The notes under the pieces are model-generated. The model made no database searches. It saw only the letters and a list, made by a program, of their open reading frames with translations, and was not told where the DNA came from. Positions 12,641-24,870 of a stretch of 64,000 bases of DNA are shown here, in pieces. Position numbers and translations under genes: made by a program. The stretch is from Chamaea fasciata (taxonomy: Eukaryota > Chordata > Aves > Passeriformes > Sylviidae), in contig JARCOQ010000006.1 in the NCBI GenBank assembly GCA_029207755.1, positions 72,080,093 through 72,144,092 on the forward strand. The letters run 5' to 3'. Within the stretch, counting starts at the first letter, position 1. Every line of letters starts with the position of its first letter.

Positions 12641-15600
12641 ATAAATGCAAATCTACCTGTATTCCCTGTCTTCTGTATCTGAGTATTCATGCCCACAGCT
12701 GTTCCACTTGCAAATAATGTTAATTTTTGAAAACTAGCTCATTTGCTGTAAATCTGTCCACATGAATCAGTGGCAACTTCTATGCAGTAGCATAAAAGTG
12801 CTCTTTAAAAAAGAACAGTATTTCTGTATTAAAATTTCCTCTCTCCAGTTCTGAGACATATACAAATTTACTGGGTTGATGGTTTATTTTAAGCTACTAA
12901 AATAGAAGGTAATAAGAGATAAGGTGATAAATGAACTGGTTATCAACTATTTATCAGAAGACAATGTAGTTTTGGTTTTTTCTTTATTATTGATAGTTGG
13001 TTTTTCCCTGGTTAGTCAGTCTTTGGATTGTGGGAGATTTTCCCCCTTGTTTTTTTGTACTAAAAAAACCCTTGTACTAAATTGTGCGATTTGTGCTTCA
13101 TCCCCAAATCACTCTTTTCCTTCTAAGGTGGCTCTGCTTTGCTTCCACTTAGCCTTCATTAATTATCTTACTAATTATCTTATTAATTGATGTTTTCTTC
13201 CCTCCTTACTTTATAAGGAGGGTTTATAGCTATAAGACCCTGAGTATTTTAATTTGTAATTGTGACTCTTGCATGAGAAAAATTTAAGCTGATAATCAGA
13301 TGGAAGATGTTGAAGAACTGTGGTTTTGTAACAAATGCATCTGGCCTTCAAGATGCACAGGGGTAAATAAATACTGAAAGAGTTTTAGGTCCTTGCAGGA
13401 GTTTCCTGTTGTACCTGAGATTGATCCCTGATCCTAGTCCTGGTCACTGGCATAGGGAGGTCATAATTTGCAAGTTCTAAATAAGTTTGTTGTACTAATA
13501 AGTAAATATACTAAGTAAAAACAGCAAGTCACAAGGATGAATAATTATAATTGAAGCTAATATTGCCTGCATTATTGAACTTTCACATCATCGTGGAGGT
13601 GGACTGACCCTTGCCTGTATCAAGCATTAAATGCTATGTACAAGTTAATAGGAATTACCAAGCCATGTTAATTAGAAATTATGGAGTACTTTGAATTTTT
13701 TTTCTCACTAAAATTCTAAATGGAGAAATCATTTCGTTTGAAAGCTGTGTGTTTGCTCAGCCTCTACAAAGTGTTAATTGGCCATTTTGGGTCTATTTTA
13801 AACCCCTTCTGTGATGTCTTGATTTATCTTTTTCCTTGTTCATTTACTTTGTCTCCCTCACTTTTAAACTCTTCCTGTTGCCTGGAGTTAAACTCTAACA
13901 GATTTTATTTGTCTCCCTTTTCTCATGGACAGTTACTGAAAAGGGGTTTTATCATCACCATTAAAAAGTGGTTTTTCTGCAGTCACAACCTGAAATATCA
14001 CATAGCTGTGATTTGCCAAAGAGGTCCTCTTGTGAAGTTGTTGAACCGCGGGTGGTTTTTATTTACAATCCAACACCAATTGCATTGTGTTAGAACAGTA
14101 TCCTGCCTGCTCTTGCTTCCAGAACAACGAAGACCACATTAATATATTCATTTAAAACCTGGCACTCGTTTTAATTCACACTGTTATCATTTTTACAAAG
14201 ACAATTTTGCATATCTGTTATGTCTTCTTCATTTGACTCTTTTTTCATCTCCTTTAATTTCTCAAGCTGCGTTTCACCTTTAATAGCAGCACAATCCCAC
14301 AGAGCTTGTTCCACTGTACCCTGTAGCTCCTAAGTGCCAGTCAGGCACCTTCCCCGCTGTTTTCAGTGGTGCCCACTGCTCTGTGGGCTCATTTGTATGC
14401 CAGAATAATTCCTTGCTCTCAAAACAAGAGTATTCTTTCTCTGTGTGCTGTTGCTCAGCCATTCATACAGGTTCTCTCCGTGACTCTGGTTTTTAGTGCA
14501 GTTGTCATGTTGTTCTCACTCATATTCAAAGTTCTTAAGATGCCACTCTCTGGTACGTGAAAAGAGGATTTTTCATTCATTGCCTCCTTGCACACTTCCA
14601 TCAAGTCTGCTTGCTGCTCTTTCCATGGCTGGAGAGTTCCTTCCTTTTAGCCTGCCCTAGAAAATTATTTTACTGGAAATTTTCTTTGTTGTTTCTCCCC
14701 AGATAACAGTGGAGGGGCACCAGAAATCATGAGAGGGGCTGAAGCAAATAGGAATCAAGGACACCCACGGTACTGGGGTGTTGCTTAGCTTTTTGAAGAG
14801 AGGGTTGGGGACAGATCTCGTTAACAGAACCTTCTGTGTGGCACATCCTAGAAGATACACAGTAACAGAATGTGGTGGCATCGCCAAAATATGGAAATCT
14901 GTGGATATATAAAGCTGGAGCTTGGCTTTTCTCAGTGGTTTCCAGGGACGGGACAAGAGGCAATGGACTCAAAGTGTAATGGAGAAAATGGCTTTTGACC
15001 TCTACCAAAGATATTGAAGAAGAGATTGATTTGAGAAGTGCTGGGCTCCTAAACTATTCTTTGTGAAAATTTTCAGTAAGTTGGAGATGCCTTGTTAAAC
15101 CTAGCAAAGTTTTCCAGTTGTTTAAACCTGAAGATTACAGCCTTCAATAGTGAGAGTGCAGCTCATTTTTATAAGTACCGTATCTATTTTTGTCTTCCTT
15201 CATCTGCAGTGTTAGCTGAGGGTAACTAGAAAAGCATAACCAGTGGTTTTATACAGAAAAATTTCAACTACCCAGTGGAGCAATTTGGGTTCTGTGCTCC
15301 TACCTCCCCTTTCTTGTTGGTGTACTTGGTGGGGTTTTTTTAAATTCAATAGAAAATTAGATTTGACCAGGTAGATAAAAATATTTGGGTCATTGTTTTT
15401 GCCCCAAAAGATCCTTTCAAACAATTGATTATCAAGCACAACCTTCAGTGAGAACAAGGATGCATCTTGTCCTCAGGCAGGTGCACAGCAGAGAGTGAAG
15501 CAGGGCAGGGATGTGTGACACTTCCTCTGATACCCCTGCATTTCCATCTCTTTTTTAGCTTAGATTTTTTGTGATGATTTGGTTTCTTTCTATTTAGAAA

Positions 15601-15869
15601 CACATAATTTTTCCAAGTACCTGATAAGCCTCCCCCTTGGCCACAAGCTGCCTGTTGTGTGGCAGCTCTCCTGGCTTCCAAAAGAGCTGAAAATCCAGGG
15701 AAGTGTTGAAAACCAGCTGCAAATCACTTGCAAGGCTGGCATTGGAAAGCCTTTCTTCTTGTAAAAAACATGCTGGTTCAACAGAGCTGCGTACTGTGTG
15801 GTAGTAAGAGTGTGTTAGAAACTGGAGGAAAGCAGAGAGCTCCATTTTGTCACGTGTCCAGCTGCTCAA

Positions 15870-15895
15870 TTATACATATATATATATATATATAA
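15870..15895. repeat. TA-dinucleotide microsatellite
   Basis: An uninterrupted AT run of about 19 bp (15876-15894), with an impure start, is a simple-sequence repeat likely to vary in length between individuals. Confidence 0.9.
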
Positions 15896-18800
15896 CACTG
15901 CACTGATGCTAAAAACACCACTGTCCTTTCTTGAGAGAAAAAAATAGTTTCAACAGGCTGTAAATTAGCAAGTTTTCATTGCGAAATTAGACAGTACACA
16001 GTCTTCAAATGTCAGAGTACGCAGGAAGAAGTAGTACTGAGCTAAAATCTCAAAGGGTTAAAATCTTTCTCTGGAATCTGTGTGTTTTTACAGAGCACGT
16101 TGAAAGAGATTTCTCTGATGGCAATTTATGCAATTCCAAAGCAGAGTTTAGATTACAACTTTGAAGTGTCTGCTCCAAAGAAATGTGATAGTAAAAACCT
16201 CGGTTATTAATCTGGGCTCTTGCACAACAGACAAGAGTTTTGATTGTAATGGGATTTTCCTTCTTTAAGATATAAGAAAAAAGTGAGTTGTAAGGATTTA
16301 TGTACTAGACCACAGTGTCCTTAGATATTGCTGGTTTTTAAGATTTGTTCTTTTATGAATGCGTTTTTCTTCCATCTTCCATCCTAGTTACATCTCTGGC
16401 TTGGGAAGTGAGGTTTTCCCTGCCAGTGTGGTTGTTGTCTTGCTTCGTTTGTTTTTAAATGCCCCTCACACTTAATGTTACTTTATGCTCCTGTCAAAAT
16501 CGAGGTACATTATAAAAGAATGAGAGGAATGAAGATGAAAAAGGAATGAACTTATAACAGTGAGAATTGACTAAAATAAAGTACTTTAATTCTTTTGTTT
16601 GTGAAAGTGATATGTTACATTGATCCTCTTAGAAGGAAATGCGTTTGATTGAATCAAATTGCTACAAACCCGCACAGTAGAGGCTTTTCTGAAATACAGT
16701 CTTGGGATTCAATGGAAATACATCACCATCGCTTTTGTACATCCCTGGTTTTGTTTTTGGCATGGGAAGGGCATGTTGGAGAGCAGTAGTTCACCCAGTG
16801 TGTCTGGAAATAACCTGACCAAGTTCCTCCCTGTGAGGCTGAAGGGAGGTGTGCAGGTGATTGCAGAGACCAAAACACCTGCCCTGGGTTTCTTGATGTA
16901 GGCAGGCAGACAGGTCCTGGCCTAATCCAAGTAAGACGAAGCCCTTTACAACCTATAGTAATGCTGTATTAAAATTGCCTGGAAACTCATTTCACGGTTC
17001 TTTCCAACGTGCCAGACAACAGATCAAGAGAAGTGTCCCTGAGCCCTTTCTGCAGTTCTGCTGATGGAAGGACAAAAGAGAGGTGGCACCAGCCTGTGAC
17101 AGCCACCTCCTGGGTTTGTCTTGGGATCTGAGCTCTGTACCAAGGTGGGCCTTCAGCACGGCTCTGGCTCTGCAAAAACAAAGATCCTTGATCCAAAGAC
17201 TTTTATTAGGTTTAAGCAGATCTTCGCCTTCAGAGGCTCAGCTCAATTTAAATTGCCGCTGCTCTTACTGTCGTACAGCTCAGCCTAAATGGAAACCCAT
17301 TCCGCTGCACTTTAGTGGGGTGAGTTGTACAGCTGGGACCTTGTCACCTCTTGGTGCCATTTATGAAGAACCCAGTTCATGGTGCAGTTACTTGTGAGTG
17401 AAGACAAAAGCTAGCAGCCTTTAATTACCTGGCACTGCTTTCAGTAGGAGAACCCTGAAGGAGATGCTGTTCGACAGCATTTATTGCACTGTTGTTCTCA
17501 TGCAGAGCCATTTCTGCAAAAAATATTCACTGCAGTGCTTCTAATTTCTGCTCTAAGCCATCCTGTTATTTATTAGTTAATCACAAAATGCATATATATG
17601 CAACGGAATATTAATATTAATGTACAATTCCCTATTAAAATCCTGCATCTGAATGTACAGAAAATTTCCTCACAAGGAAATTTAGGAATGTATGAGAGTT
17701 TCACTGTTTTAATTCTAAGCTTATTACACTTATTTTTGCTAGTATAGAAGTTGCTTGTCTTAGTCATGACATAATGATACTCAAAAGCTCATTATGGAAA
17801 ATGGGAGCATGTAAAAAATGATGTGACAAAGTCTGAATATCAGTATCAAGCCTTTTTCACTGCTTGGGCACAAGAAAGATGATTGTGCAAGCATCTGATT
17901 TTTTTTGTCTTATGCTTAGAGAGCATTGTTTAAGCAGGCTAAGTGCTATATGATATTGAACGGTATATTCTGAGTATTGTGGAAGAATTTTTGAGCGTCA
18001 AACGCACGGCACTTAACAAATGGTACGTTAAACATTACATGAGTTGCTGGAAGCTTTATTTTTATTGCATTAGAAGATGTCCAGATGTGAAAATGAAGCA
18101 GTTTCAGACTTGTGCAGTGCTATTTGCTTTTAGACAGTTGGGAATTAAGTAGAAAATAATTTAGTTGTGTATTTTCAGCCAAAGATTCAGTACTGACTTG
18201 CTTCCATCCCAGCTCTAGGCAGTCCAATCCCTTAAATTCATGTACTAGAAGAACTAATGGTGAGAAAAAAGACTTCTTCAAGCATTTAAAAACATTGTTT
18301 ACATTATAAAATTTTAGCTTCTCTGCCTGTGTGTTTGATTTACCGTAGGTTTCATTGTAACCTAGAGAGAGGTGTCATCTCTTCAGCAATGTGATCAAGT
18401 TAACAAAGGAATTGAGGCCCAGCTCCATGGCACACAAGATTTTAGGCCTCTTGCTTGAGATTTACACCTTTATGCAAATGCATCTCCAAGGGAAGCTGTG
18501 ATGCAAAGTAAATTAAATAAATGTATGTGCCACTTCAAGTCAACAGTATGCATGAAACTGTAAAATTATATGGTAATTAGGGCGCTGTGTTTGCCTGTCA
18601 GGAATGATGTTTCTTGCCGAATTCATAAATGGATGAGAGAGCAGATTGTTGTGTGAGAGTGAGTTATCACTGCAACACCTATCCTGCCAGGGCAATAATT
18701 AAGAAAACCTCTTAATTTTCCATTTTCAAACAGATTTTTTGCGAGGTGGGGAGGTCTTTCATCTTTTTCTACTCCAGAAAAGCAGCTGTTCAGGGCACCT

Positions 18801-21800
18801 CTGGAAGCCTTACCTGAGTTTGACCGCACAGTTTCTATGAGGAGGCAGTTTCCAAACTGTCACTTTCCTCTTCCCTCTTTGTCTTTCATTTTGCTACAAA
18901 ACTTTCCCTTCATGTCCTTGTTATTCTTCTCCTCCAGACAAAAGCATTTCTCCCCTTATCCAACCTAGTAGGCGAAGGAGGATTTTTTGTGTGGTTAATA
19001 AAAGAAACACTCCTTGGCCATTCATTTGTGGAAATTGGTATGCAACTGTGACATAATCTAAAAAGGTTCAACTGGATAATCAGGAGCAGCTTTGAAAAAG
19101 AGCTTATCTGAACAGCCAGCCTGTTCTCTCAATTATGTCCTCTGCATAGTACAGAGGCGGCCCGACACTGGAATTGTTTGTTTAGCTCTTGTCTACTTCC
19201 TGCCTTCAATTTTTTTTGTATCATATTTGCTGCTTCTAAAACCATCTTGTGGGTGAGACTATTATAGGATGAGTTGCTTCCATTTGTTGCTGCGTGAGAT
19301 TAGGCAGAGTGTGAAAGAAAAAAAAATGAGTCTGCAGAATAAGAGTTTCAGAGCGGTATTTGTAATCTCTTGGAACTGATGGTGACTATTCTTATTTAGT
19401 GGGTGGGGAGGGGTTTGGGACAGAATTACTAACTCCAGGACCTGTTTGTTGATCCTGTTTGTAGCCTGGCTGAATGTTATCCCGTTTTCTAAACATGCAG
19501 CAAATCAGTCTTTTAAGAATTACTAGGTAACTGTGAATTTATTCAATGATGAGTAGTTTTGTTAAAACAGAAAAAAAAGCAGTGCTTTTAACTGATTTAC
19601 TGGTCGGTAAAAGTGGTGGCAGAGCTTGGCTTTAAATATTTCTTGGTATTTGGGAATAATCTTCCAGCAATTTACACATTTTAGCCTCAGTCTAGTTTTT
19701 CCCTGCAGGTTTTTGTAAAACCGTCTCCTGTAACGTTCATTTTAGCTCTCCTTTGTTAAGGGAAGATAAGGCACATGTCATACAACCATGTTGTTTCCAT
19801 GCCTTTCCAACAGACTAACGGGTCCCTCCTAATCTTCTTTGTATTTTCTTTGGGTTTTTTTTAAAATTATTATCATCGTAGCAATTACACAGACTTCACT
19901 TCTTCCAATGGCATTGATTTTACACATCGACTTTATGTATCAGTAGGATTTTTTATTTTATGAAACTCTTTGTTCTTATACGTAAAGCACCAAATTGACT
20001 AGATGCATCTTGAAATAGTGCGAGTTCTTTACCATCAGGATGTTTAAAATTGAAGTTAGCCTCTGATCTGAAAATTGCATCTCATGGCAGTGGACCATAA
20101 TCATTTCCACACGTGCAGATCATGGATAACTGGATGAAGGTACGAGTTTACAGTTTTGAAGAAGCCAGTGTCATTTATTTCCTCTATTTGTTAACAATTT
20201 TTCTTGAAAGGATGTACTGAGAACATTACAGGACAAATATTTGTAGGAAGAGAGTGAAATTCATGAATAGAAAACTTACCAAGGCAATCTGTAAGGGATG
20301 ATGTCAAGGGACTCAAGACAGCAGGAATAAAAATGATCTGCCTGACATTCCTAATTTCAAAAGTATTTATGATAGCTATACAGGACTTTAATATGCTGAA
20401 TATCAGGTCAAAGAGGGAGCATTGGGCTTCAGGTGATAAAACTAATTTAGTTATAATTAATGACACTGATTAAAATGGACCAGATGAGCAGCAGCCTATT
20501 CCTTAGTAGTAATCACAATTAGCAATTTTGGGGTTTCTTTTAGAACTAACGAATACGATACTGAGAAACATTATCAAAAGGTCTGTAGTCTGCTTAGACT
20601 AATTTTCTGTATTTTAAATTGGGTGTGTCAAAACCTGTAAAATTGCCGTCTAATTTCCAGATCATATCTCCAGAACTGTGAGAACTCCTGGTGAAGGGAG
20701 TGCAGTACTGCAGCAGCGTGTAACTTGCTGTTAGTACAGATGAGCTGTACTCACCTACCTATTCCACACCTCTCCACTGAGCTGGCAGCAGGGCTCAGAT
20801 CCCTGGTGAAAGAGTTAATGCTCCTCAGACTGCCTGCCCTTTCAATCTTGTCATTCAAAACAACCATCTGCACCCCCCAGGTAGAAACTTAACCCCTAAC
20901 TCTTTGGAAAAACCAATGGAAAGGGTTGTGCAAGCAGATGAGTTTGTATTAGTACTGTAAAAACCACGGCAATAAATGCCAAGGCGCTGCCATGCGATGG
21001 ACTGCAAAAGTGGTTGTAATCCATTCTGATTAATGATGTGACCACTGTGGAGAAGTCACTCTGACTCCTGTGCAGCAGGATCAGACCTGTCCTGGAAACA
21101 ACTGGGGAGTTTTCACTTCAGGTGGATGCAGGGAAAGGAAATCCTTGCTCGTTTTTACAGTAATCCTTTACTTGCCCTCTGTGAGACATTCCAGCTTGGA
21201 ACATGGTTACATTTACCCTTGGGAAGGAGGAATGCACCGTTTGTTAGGAACTCAGTGTTTCAGAACACATTCTTATGGGGGATTTTTGACAGTTTCGTGG
21301 GACTCTGAGGTTTTGGTTGTAATGGACTCCTGAGAGCAGATGGGATTTGCTCAAAGCATTGAAGAGAATCTTAGCCTGAGACAGTCTGGGGATCCAGGCA
21401 GTCCTTTGGGAAAGTGTGATTCATGCTGAAGTTCAATTAGGTACGTTCAGCTTTCCAAACTACTGGAGCTTAGCTAGAGATTTTGGTTTCCACACAACAA
21501 GCAAAGACCAGAAGAATATCACTAGCTGTTTTTCCTTTCTCTCAACCACTTTTTTTTCCCTGACTAGAAAAGCTCCGTTATGAAACGTGTGATTGGGACT
21601 TGTGAGATTTTAGGTTTGTGATAAGTGTCTTGGATCTTTAGTCTCACTCATGGGAGGACTAACCACAACCGTTCCAACTTAGAGGAGAGATACTCTTGAA
21701 AATATTTTATTCACCCTTTTATGTCTGTCATTCAACAACCTCAGCAGAAGAAAGAAACCCAAGGAGATTTGTAATTGCAGGCTATCTGTATTTTCAATAT

Positions 21801-22679
21801 TTCTGATAGCAGAACTGGTCTGTTTGCTGTAAATTCTAATGACTAAGATTTGAATAATAGTTCTTGGTTGTTTGTGATATTTTTAAGTTCCCAAGTTGGA
21901 ATAATTTAGGGCTTTAAGGAATTGTATTGCTGTTTGGTTAATACCTGCTTGTTATCAGGACCAGAGGAATTCATTGTTGCTTGGATGAGACCAGCTTAGA
22001 CCAATAAACTTCCATTTCTGCCTGTGTGTTTCTGTGCTTGTTCAGTGGTAATGCATGCAAATCCCTGATGATGTTCCTGGAAACTGGTTGGTTTGGTTTT
22101 TTAAAATTAATTACTTTATCTTTTGTACCAAAACCTAGTTTTCTTCCCTCTTGTATATATTCAATTTAATTCAGTGGTATTTCTCAGCCACTTTAAAGCA
22201 AAATGTGCACTCATCTCCTTCACAAAAATGGAATTCTCTGGAATTATTTCAAAGGGTGGAGAGAGCAATAAGAACAATTTTAATTACAAAGCCTGTTTCA
22301 TCAGTTGATTTTCATTGTGGGGGGACCAAATCAATGGAAATGTGCACTGACTAGGATGTAATTTCCTTTAGTGCAGAGCAAACTCAAATGCTCTCAGGAC
22401 TTCTTAATAGGTACAGGCGTACCAATAAAATTGGTATTTCCATTCCTGGTAACACTCCCAACTACGTGAATAGAGACACTCCGCAGATCCTTGCATCTCT
22501 TTTCTCCAAAGTATTTTAGTGTCATGATCTTTGGGTGCGAACAGACCTTTACTCACATCTTTCTTTTCCTGTTTGACCTTCCTTTTTCCAAGCAGGAATT
22601 CCTGTTTGAGACTTAGGACCTGAGAAGCAGAACCAAACCGACCAGGAGAGGGATGGAAGGAGCTGGGAGTTCAGATTAC

Positions 22680-22915
22680 ATCTGAGTTATGATGAAATTC
22701 TAATAGCTAAATTCCTAAATTAAGTGTTAATCGAGCCCCTCCCCTTCAAATAAGCATAAATAGTTTCTTTCCCATCTCCTTGCCACTTCTTTAGTGGATT
22801 TAATTATCACCTAGCCCGGAGGCAGGGACACCATTACACCTAGAGAGAGGGAAGTAGGCACTTTAATGAGACGGAGAAGTCAGCTGATGAAGAGTACCTG
22901 TATAATTCGCTAGAG
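22680..22915. promoter_or_regulatory. Candidate conserved non-coding element
   Basis: The block has clustered homeodomain-type cores, including TAATTA at 22801-22806, TTAAT/ATTAA words around 22715-22735 and an AT-rich MEF2-like stretch near 22748-22765. It is unique sequence with no open frame. A short TG/CA and TA-rich patch follows at about 22924-22952. Regulatory function is inferred only from composition. Confidence 0.22.
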
Positions 22916-24289
22916 TGCTTCTATGTGTGTGTACACATACATATATATTTATTAGTGTAATGAAGGTGACATTGATTGTTGAAGCTTCAAACATGCAACT
23001 TCAGTGAGCTGAGTGATGCTTTGTTTCCCTCTCACATTTTACAGAGCATGCTTTCACTCCTTTCTGATTTAAACATTTAGCTTTCTTCAGTAGCTATTAC
23101 TTTTGTTAATATAATGTCATATTAAAAACTGTATTATACATGGATTTCAATTTATTAGGTCTCTTTGTAATAAATTGCTACTATAGGTATTTGCTTTTAA
23201 GAAAATGATTGATTTATATTAACACTTTTTTGAACTAGGGGTTATCTCTACAAAATATATTCTTTTATTTCATAAATGAACAGCTGTTTCGGTTAAAAGG
23301 AAAAAGAATTCTCAATTTTTTGGAATCCCTGGTAGTGTTTTTTCACTGGACACAACTTGGTACTCTTAGGATGCATTTGTGGAAAAGCAATGGACTGACA
23401 GACTGGAGAGGAGATAACAGGCGCAGCAAGGCAGTTCTGCTCCTGAGAGGCCCCACTCTAAATGGGATTACACGGTACTCTGCATTGTTCTGGTCCAGCT
23501 TACTGGTTTCTATAGAAAGAACAAAAATTCCCATTGCAACCTTTTTGTTAATTCCCTAACATTTGGGTTCTTGAGACAGAACACCTGTGTGCTGCTGTAT
23601 TGAACTGGTGGATTGATGCCCTGCAGAACTAAATCCAACTAGTTCCTGATCAATAGTCTTCTGAATTCCTGCTTAACTTCTTTATAGCTGTTCCCTGCAG
23701 GTCAAAAGAATCATTTCTCCTCCAACATCACAGGTTAACCAGAATAAGTAAGAGAAATAAAATGTTAGATTACTAGTAATTTCTAAATGCCATTTCCCAT
23801 AAATTCAATATGTTCTTTTTTCAACTGCGTGGGGGGAAAAAAATTAATGTGAAGTGGTTGGTTTGGCTTTTTTCAGTATCTGTTCAGTGAACTGCAGTCA
23901 TTGCCCTTGTTTGTTACCATCCTCAGGCCTAAAAGCCTGCTCTTTTTTTTCCTTTATCAAAATCAGAAAATCCCACACCGCGGCATCTTGTGTATTCCCA
24001 CAGCAGCAAACCATTCAAACCACTGAAAGCTGTTCTAGACTTTGCCTAATTCCCTCTATTTTACAGCAGCAGTGAAAGGGCAGCTGTCAACAACCAGTGT
24101 TCTTGAGGTTTAGGACGAGCTGGGGTAGCCAGTGGGAAGTCATTCTGTATCCTGAGTTCTCCTTACTGCAAAGGAAGGACCAAGACTGCATCCAGTTTGA
24201 AAGATGCAGAAGTATGGTGGATTTGCACGAGGAGCTAATGATATTTCAGTTTGCTTTTTTGTTCCTTTTTTTAGTAATTGCTAATAGTC

Positions 24290-24870
24290 ATGTCTGGTTT
24301 TGCACTCCTGGCTACTGGATTTATGTTTTCACAGCACTATCTACCCTGACCTTAACATCCTATTCCTATGTATTAGTGGCTGGCTTATCACTGTGGAGAT
24401 AAAATTATTTTTTCCCTTGTGCATCATTTTACAGCAATCCTTCCTGAATTTCATCTGCCATGATCTCACCCCATCCCTTGGCTGTAAGGTTTTTTTACAC
24501 TTCTTTGCAGTCAATTCCTATCTTTACCACCATGAGTAGCAATAGTATCCTGAAAGTTTGTCATCACACTCTCCACTCCTTTTTCCAGATAACTTAAAAA
24601 CATGTTGAACACCAGGGTCTCTCATAAATCCTGCAAGACTCTGCTGAGTGTCTCTCTTTGGAGAGAGAAATGGCTTTTACACTGACCTTCCATATCTTCC
24701 TTTTTTAATCAGCAATTTTATTCGTCTTTCTCGTGACAGCTCAGCCTGTTTGGAAACGCTTTTAAAGATTCTTGTAGGAGGCCTCTTGGCAATCCATGTC
24801 TGTATATTAACATCACCTCTCTTACACATATTGTTCTTGGCTACATATAGGTAATCAATGTTGTTGATAG
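24290..24870 (-). mobile_element. Decayed LINE (CR1/L3-like) reverse-transcriptase region, antisense
   Basis: The plus strand here follows, with many differences, a sequence I remember as abundant in turtle, crocodile and bird genomes. It is the reverse complement of the reverse-transcriptase part of an ancient CR1-like LINE. Landmarks are the 'catttaca...tttcatctgcca' region (24428-24460), 'aaagtttgtcatcacactc' (24555-24573), which corresponds to the antisense of the FADD-type catalytic motif neighbourhood, 'cctttttccagataactta' (24578-24596), 'catgttgaacacca' (24601-24614) and 'tcgtgacagctcagcctgtt' (24731-24750). The reading frame is broken and there is no coding capacity. The open frames of about 100 codons across it on the plus strand are antisense accidents. 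Confidence 0.62.

Larger units (their letters stand above)
9159..24289. other. Long AT-rich non-coding stretch, no gene recognised
   Basis: This 15-kb stretch has no recognisable exon or RNA gene and no repeat I could name apart from a short TA microsatellite. The longest open frame (13720-14142, 140 codons, plus strand) is T-rich, hydrophobic by composition and unlike any known family. Blocks around 11020-11460 and 12390-12640 look like conserved non-coding DNA and are listed separately, as is a possible microexon at 20280-20288. Confidence 0.55.

Noticed and set aside
13720..14142. 140-codon plus-strand open frame, hydrophobic
   Set aside because: The hydrophobicity comes from T-richness of the strand. 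There are no transmembrane signature residues or known family, and no transcription signals nearby.
22921..22955. TG/CA/TA-rich patch with a short palindrome
   Set aside because: It is simple-sequence variation and too short to call as a repeat of interest.
24097..24402. 101-codon plus-strand open frame with membrane-like segment
   Set aside because: It runs antisense through the decayed LINE region, so it is a by-product and not a gene.
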